Below, piece by piece: positions 57,760-64,000 of a stretch of DNA of 64,000 nt. The stretch covers positions 25,422,501-25,486,500 of the forward strand of contig AP031353.1 of the NCBI GenBank assembly GCA_037833965.1. The letters run 5' to 3'. A program made the translations under genes and the position numbers. This DNA is from Marchantia polymorpha subsp. ruderalis (Eukaryota; Streptophyta; Marchantiopsida; Marchantiales; Marchantiaceae). The stretch's first letter is position 1, and the number at the start of each line of letters is the position of its first letter. The notes under the pieces were generated by a model, which saw only the letters and a program-made list of their open reading frames with translations, was not told the origin of the DNA and made no database searches.

Positions 57760-60010
57760 AGTACTCGTCTGGGAGGTACAAGAGTACTAGAAAGTACCGC
57801 TTCTGCAGGCAAGGAAGACTGTATACATTTGGCCACATCCCAGATCTCTAAGTGATAAAAGTGACTGGAGATGAGAGTACACGGAGAGCCCCAGAATCGA
57901 ATAAGAGTTCATAACTTACACCTAATTATAACAGACGTGAGAGAACAAACGAACACATCCACCTGGAAACGAAACCTTCGTCCCCGACAATGCATCTAAA
58001 AGTGGATGTCCTCAAGATTCGGAGATTCCTCCTGTGACTTATCTGGAAACCAACTGTGGCCCTGCAACTGGTTTCCAAATCTATGCACGCTTCTTGATCA
58101 TGAGACTTTCTAGTAACAAGTGAAGGAAGAGCAAGCTGTGAAAATTGGAAACGTGTTTTCTCTATGTGAAGATTGGTGCTATAAGATCATGTACAACGGC
58201 TCGGTGGGTGAAAAAAATACCTCTTCATGCTCATGAGCTCAACTCCGACTTGCATTCAGGAGGAAATAGATACTTTTGTGTGAATAGAAACGGCCACATT
58301 CGCCTCGGAATATGTTCTGGGTCGTATTAAACTTGGGATGTCACTTAACAAACATGTCAAACATGCAGACTTTGAACATTTTCTAATCCAATTCAAACGG
58401 CAAGAATCTCCAGGGGAGGACTTTTACTATTCCAGATACGACTCGAAATGTCAAAGCTGCAAGCCCGGCGAGGTTCTCATTGATGTGTCGGACGAGAAGA
58501 TGGCAGGAACACTGACACGTATGTCTTTTTCCCCACTTCTTCCATCCGTTACAATTTATCGCCCTCCAGTCACAAAAGTCTGAGATGCAGATATATAGAC
58601 CCGGTCAAAAACCGAAACCAAAGTTATCTCTTGTTCATAGGTAGGCGGAAACGGTGCTGTACAAAATGATAACAAAACATTGGAATTGATGGATCATGTG
58701 GCGGAACCTGCTTGAATATATCCACGTTCTACTGTTTGCTGCCATTTATTTATAGAATCGTTGGCACTTATTTGCTCCGGTCCAAGTTGGAAGCACTGTA
58801 CCCACCGATTCCTTGATTCGTCTCACCGTTGTACCCCAAGGGCTATTAGGCCCTGTTTCTACACCCTGAATCAAAGTCTACATTGAACACCACTGAGATG
58901 CTCCCCATTTTCTTACTCCCAATGGATCCGAACTGGTCGATCGGCCAGGATGGGGGAATAGAAATATGATCAGCACGTCAGTTCTGGCTGGCAAGCAAAC
59001 AATACGGCGGCACAGAACGACACACTTGTGTATATAGACGGCTGTGGAAACTACACGGAGGATGATTGGTGTTTCGAGTTTCTCATGCCACGAGTTGCAC
59101 CCTTTCCCTCGACAAGCTCTCAGGATTTATTCATCTCGTTGCATCAAGACAGAGCAGTAATCTTGTGATGCTGTTCACGTACGATTGATGTGTTTGTTCT
59201 GGGGCAGTGGTTATCTCATGCCCGCAGCTGTGTCTATACCTTGGCCGGATCGGAGTTCTTGTGACGAATGCTGATGACTGACTACGTTGACCACGTTCCA
59301 GTAGCGTTGATTTCGAGACATGTGAATGATGCATGGAGTTCCAAATCGTTATGAGTGAGTGAGTGAGCTCGTGTCGTGCTTGAATTATCGTCGTGGTTGG
59401 TCTCGGTTTCATATCGTCGAGTCCCACTGCCAATCTGCGCAACAACTAGATCTCACCTTGAATACTTCACCTCTGAAACATCACAAAGTTTGCAGTTGCT
59501 GTCAAAGCATGTTTTCCTGAACCCTGCTCCAATCCAGTTCTGAAACGATTGTAAGGCCCTGTCGTCACTCACTCACACTCATAGCGCCGACTCAACCACA
59601 TCTTCGGCTCTGTGCTTTCCTTTCATTCTGCAAGCGCTTTAGTATTTTCTCGAGAGAAGTTTCCCAACCGCAGCTTATGTGCTCTGGTGTCACCTTTGCT
59701 TCGCTTTTCAGTCGTTGCTGGGAGACAATTGTCCTCGTACACAGCCATCAATTTTCTTCAAATCAGCGGTGGACTGTGAAAGTTTTTTTTTTCTGTCAAG
59801 AGTTCAGTGAATTCAGCAGGATCAGTTATACAAGCTAACTTGAGTTTGTCTTCCATTGATTTGGTAGAATATTTTCTCTGCACTGCAAATTTCATGCATG
59901 TGGAAGACAAAAGTCTGTCACAAGTATGACACAGACCTAAGTCTGAATATATAAGATTGACGTGAGCTGAAATGCGTAGATAACAGAAACAGCAAACCCA
60001 GAATGCAGCT
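57760..60010. other. Upstream region of the GlnRS-domain gene; no firm gene
   Basis: The first few hundred bases are the presumptive promoter. A plus-strand frame at 58338-58583 contains 'SKCQSCKPGEVLIDVS' and a possible splice donor near 58519, but no family is recognised. Confidence 0.25.
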
Positions 60011-60014
60011 TAAC

Positions 60015-60036
60015 TTCGTAGACTCGAGTCTACGAA
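60015..60036. repeat. Perfect 22-bp palindrome
   Basis: The sequence is self-complementary over 22 bases with an XhoI-type CTCGAG centre and no loop. Confidence 0.9.
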
Positions 60037-60189
60037 TACTGTGTCGCCTGATCACTGCAATTTAATTTATGACACATATCAACTATTAACTGCTACCGAT
60101 ATCGTTCTCTCTCTCTCTCTAAATATCATATCGTCGCCTATGAACTATTGTAGCGAGGTGATCGGGTTCTTAAAGAAAATATTTAAAGA

Positions 60190-62560
60190 CTTGTCATGAT
60201 GGAGAGACCTATCTCTAGAGTGTTAAAAAATAAATTAAAAACAAAAACACTTTATTTTTAATTTATTTTCTCACTGTCTATATACACAAATTAACTTACA
60301 CCACACCCCAAAAAAATTACATATCACTATCTATAACTATACTCCATTAGTGCATTCTTCCTATAACCATGACGGAAAGACATTCTTCGTGTTGTTTCAT
60401 CTAGCTCATTCCTGTCGAGACTTTTATGAGCGATTTGCGAGGTAGTAACGATTTGTGATGGCAGAGCTCCACTAAAACTTCCATCATATGTTTGCAGTAA
60501 TGCGTATTAGAACTTGGCGACGCTGTACCATCGTTGGGGTTAAAACAAAACTTGACGGATCCCATCAAGTAGTTTAGGTTCCAATGGGGTTCCATCAAGC
60601 AAATATCTCATACATAGAACCTTCCACTACTTTGACCACTTGCGCGCCCGTCCACTTTCCTGCAGCCGTCATTGTCAACATGTCTCTAAATGAATCTTTT
60701 ATTAATATAATTACCCACGTAATAAAAATAAATCAAAATAAAAATTTTATACTTGTTTTTTATTGTGATTTTTTCTAGAATAAATTATCAAATAAATAAA
60801 TTTGCACACTTAATTTATTATTATTTATTAAGATATCTAATTTTATCAATTTAAAAAATATTGTAAACAAATAATTATAATTTCAGTTCATTATAACAAG
60901 AATGTTAAAAAATTTAATTATATATATATATATAAATTATTGTCAATAAAACATGTAACAATGATATATTGATACAAAATAATTCTTATTAAATGTCTTC
61001 TATCAAAAGTTAGATTGAAAATTTATGTGCTTGATTTTATAGATAAAGTTGACTAAAATTAATTAGAAATTTATTTCAATTTAAAATACAAATTACTATA
61101 ATAAATTTTCATTAGTTTATGACAAAATTGTAATTTTATATATGAAGTTTGCATATATAAAACAAATATTTTTATACTCTTTAACTTTTTATTTGATACA
61201 CCAAGAAATTATAGATGATGCATTCAAAATCTGACAATGGACACACAATGTCATCATGAATACATTGTTTAAGAATATCTAATGTAACACAAAGGATCAA
61301 ATTAAAAACTCATTTGAAGATGGAACACAATTACGAAATACGAAAAATAAAAGATTTTTAGGTTTTATTTTTTTCCTTTACATATATTTTTCAAGAACAT
61401 ATATGAAGACAAACTTTTCTCTCTATTAACTAAATTCAATATTAATAGATTGATGACATTTCAGATATATCTAATGGACATATATAAATTATTTAAGTGT
61501 CGTTCTTCATTAATACATTTATTAGTACATTCACTTTTTACCTGAAAAACATATAGATTATTGATGTGTCGTTATCAACTAACATATTTATATTTTATCT
61601 ATTAACCATACAAATAGTAAATGTGACAACTATAGATATAGACATATTTTAATTTTGAATAAAATTCATTTTTATTCTAATTGACTAAAGATGTTTACAC
61701 CTAAATCTTGATAAATGAGTCAAAATATAACGAAAAAAACCAACATCTTTAAAAATAAAAATTTATACTAGGAAAAAATTTCAATTATATTATTTGTTAC
61801 TTTATCAAATATCATTCTTATCAATTTGAATTTTTCAGATATGTGACATACATCATCACATTATTCATTCATAATTATATATTTATGAAAAAATTTAAAT
61901 GCTAATGATAAGTAAATTCTCAAATTGATGGCAATTCTTAGAAAAATTTGCTTCATAATTTCATCATAATGTATCAAACAATTCAAAATTAATTTTATCT
62001 TGATTTATTTAACTTGCAGTACAATTTGAATATATATTCGGATTTGTGAATTTCACTTATTAGAATTTCATTCATTTTACATTTCAAAAACTTAGATGCA
62101 ACATGTCTCAAGATGAAAATTCATGTAATCAACTATAAATCTTTGCAAATTTGTTTCATGATGCATATTTGTAACCCTATGCAAAAGTAGACTATCAATT
62201 TGATCTTAATCAAATCTAACTAAGATCATAAACAACACTTAATGAATTCAATGCACATCCACATATTTGTGCTCTATGAAATGTGGAAAATGTATATTTT
62301 TTTCTCTTCAAACAATGAATATTTTTTTTCATATACATTTTTTAGGTTTTATTTTTTAACTATCTATAATATCAGTGCTCTAATCCATCAACTTCTAAGA
62401 TATTCATCTCTCATTAATAATATATTTCCGAGGATTATTACATTTTATAGAATTGACTTGCTAAGGCCTCACTTTGTCTACATATGTACTTCATAATTTA
62501 GAAATTGCATATATGGATATTCCATTCTACTTGGCTGTGGTCGTTAACGTTCAGATGGTA
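60190..62560. other. AT-rich gene-free block
   Basis: This is the most AT-rich stretch of the window, especially 60680-62500, with long A/T runs and a short TA run near 60917-60932. Open frames inside it are short and low in complexity. No terminal repeats were found. Confidence 0.65.
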
Positions 62561-63097
62561 AGGTCTTGTTCATATATATTTTTTGGATTGAATGTGGTTA
62601 AAACAGAACATCCACAAAATTCACATGTCTCGCTATGTCGACTACATTTCAGGCCCGCCTCACATTGATATTTCTTCAACTGTGTCCGAAACTTCCGAAG
62701 TTTGATCAGTTTAATTAGATGAGTAAAGATTTCACGCTTGGCCCTGATAGTCAAATGCTTTCTGCTCGAGGAAATAACTTACAGGTTTAATTGTCTCCCG
62801 ACATTCTTTCGAGTAAACATGATAGCCCGTCCGATGAGAAGGTTTACCCTCTGTCCTGCGAGCGAGTTTTCTGCCACGTCACCAGTGACTTGACACGTAC
62901 GATCAAGGGGCCAATCAAGTAAATGCTCAAATTGGAGTACATTGGGAGGCCAAGAAGCGAAAGTCGGGTCTTCCGAAGCCATGTTTCTGCGCTTTTCCCC
63001 TTTCGTCTATATGTAGCTAGTTTACCATATCTTCAGACATTGATTTTGATGCTCGAATCTGCGAATTTTAACCAAGAAAGTACATCTCGACAGACAT
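62561..63097. other. No gene seen
   Basis: Base composition returns to normal here. Short frames show no motif. Confidence 0.3.
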
Positions 63098-63176
63098 CGA
63101 GGTATGAAATAGAAAGTATGGATTGAAAGTCTATCGATGATGTGCTTTCAATCCATACTTTCTATTTCATATCTCG
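63098..63176. repeat. Near-perfect 32-bp hairpin with 15-nt loop
   Basis: Arms 63098-63129 and 63145-63176 pair at 31 of 32 positions around a 15-nt loop (63130-63144). The right arm touches the edge of the dispersed repeat at 63173. It could be a small-RNA precursor, a foldback relic or a recent palindromic duplication. Confidence 0.85.
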
Positions 63177-63473
63177 AGGACTTGAAGAGAAGATTGTTTA
63201 CAAACTTTGAAGGTGCAGACTTGGTGGGAGACCGTTAACGAGCGCAACAGCAATGGACTGGTATCAAATGCATGGCCAGTGCGCTGAGGTCGAGAGATGT
63301 GTTTGTTACACCGTCTCTGTAAGTTTGAAAGAAGCCTGGATCGAGGCGTTGCTGATGCGCAGACAGCATGAGACGCTCACAGGTATGAGAGTGTGCAGCT
63401 CAGTGCACACGGATGAGCCTCAAGATCTCAGCTTCTTGCATCAAGCAGCTAAGACTCCAGCTTCTCCACATAC
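63173..63473 (-). repeat. 301-bp dispersed repeat, copy 2 (inverted)
   Basis: This is the reverse complement of 9454-9754, equal in length and roughly 85-90% identical by eye. On the plus strand a 131-codon frame (63253-63648) runs through and past it, with a strong donor-like 'TCTGTAAGT' near 63314-63322. The other copy does not keep this frame open, so coding is unlikely. Confidence 0.75.
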
Positions 63474-64000
63474 ACCCTCGCACTCATACAGCAAACTCAT
63501 AGCAGTTTTGAGCAAGGTACTACACCCTCGATGGACGTCACAAACCACCGCTACTGGCGTATGTTGCAAGCGTGTTCCGAAACAAGGCAAGAAGATGCCG
63601 TCTCGAGTCTCGACTGGCCCCAAGACCTCAAGATGCACTGCTACGTGACGCTGATTGTCACGACTTACATCGCTAATGAACTTCATCGGTGGATGCAGAC
63701 GGCTTCGCCCCAATGAAGTAGCGTACTGAGTCATTTAAGGCAATTTCTGCCGGAAATGCCTCATTATGCTTCTTCAATGGACCCTCACTAGTGATGCCGG
63801 CACGCGCCTGCAGCTTGCTGCGGCAGCGCACCTTGCACGCAAGTGTCAATGAACAGACAAGCCCGATTGAGGAAGATACTGTTGATGCTTCTCAGCCAAT
63901 AAGCTTCCATCATCAGAGCTCATGACACAGATTCGGGTACTGTATGCACACTTCCGGCCAACATTAAAAGCTCACACCAATTCGATTCGATGGCTAAGTA
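63474..64000. other. No gene seen
   Basis: Non-coding to the window edge. The similarity to the other repeat copy fades out between 63474 and about 63510. Confidence 0.3.

Noticed and set aside
58338-58583. Plus-strand frame with 'CQSCKPGE'
   Set aside because: Two cysteines and a possible donor are not enough to call a domain. Upstream sequence gives no start or acceptor of quality.
63253-63648. Plus-strand 131-codon frame across the dispersed repeat
   Set aside because: The homologous copy at 9454-9754 does not keep this frame, so it is more likely repeat sequence than coding.

Overview
The window reads as nuclear DNA of a land plant, most likely a bryophyte and perhaps a liverwort such as Marchantia. 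That is an inference from the gene set (class III peroxidase, dirigent-like protein, bulb-lectin-like protein, DUF26/Gnk2 protein), the short GT-AG introns, the LTR retroelement fossils, and long AT-rich spacers between isolated genes. No operons, CRISPR arrays, rRNA or tRNA genes are evident.

Positions 1-15.4 kb are repeat-dominated. The window opens inside the integrase end of a decayed Ty3/gypsy pol. It is followed on the same strand by three diverged copies of an unrecognised gene family: a helical N-terminal domain, a low-complexity acidic/basic middle and a long coiled-coil tail. LTR-like promoter and tail segments lie between the copies. A decayed but structurally complete Ty1/copia element on the minus strand follows (9869-15374), with two LTRs, a polypurine tract and a perfect 5-bp target duplication.

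Positions 15.4-64 kb hold single-copy host sequence with scattered genes on both strands. These are a small secreted protein (16.96 kb, +); a frameshifted DUF26/Gnk2 gene (19.5-19.9 kb, -); a possible membrane-anchored protein (24 kb, -); an intronless leucine-rich-repeat protein in a GC-rich island (26.9-28.8 kb, -); a two-TM proline-rich membrane protein (33 kb, -); a GPI-type bulb-lectin-like protein (41.2 kb, +); an ankyrin-repeat relic (43.2 kb, -); a dirigent-like protein (45.4 kb, +); a four-exon class III peroxidase (48.2-49.7 kb, -); and a seven-exon gene for only the N-terminal domain of glutaminyl-tRNA synthetase (56.4-57.8 kb, -). Very AT-rich, gene-free blocks separate them.

The dirigent, peroxidase, lectin-like and DUF26 genes all belong to families acting in the cell wall or apoplast, but nothing in the sequence shows that they are co-regulated. 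The most notable observations are the stand-alone GlnRS N-terminal-domain gene, the coiled-coil family tied to gypsy-type sequence, a perfect palindrome at the copia LTR/primer-site junction, and a 32-bp near-perfect hairpin beside one copy of an inverted 301-bp dispersed repeat.
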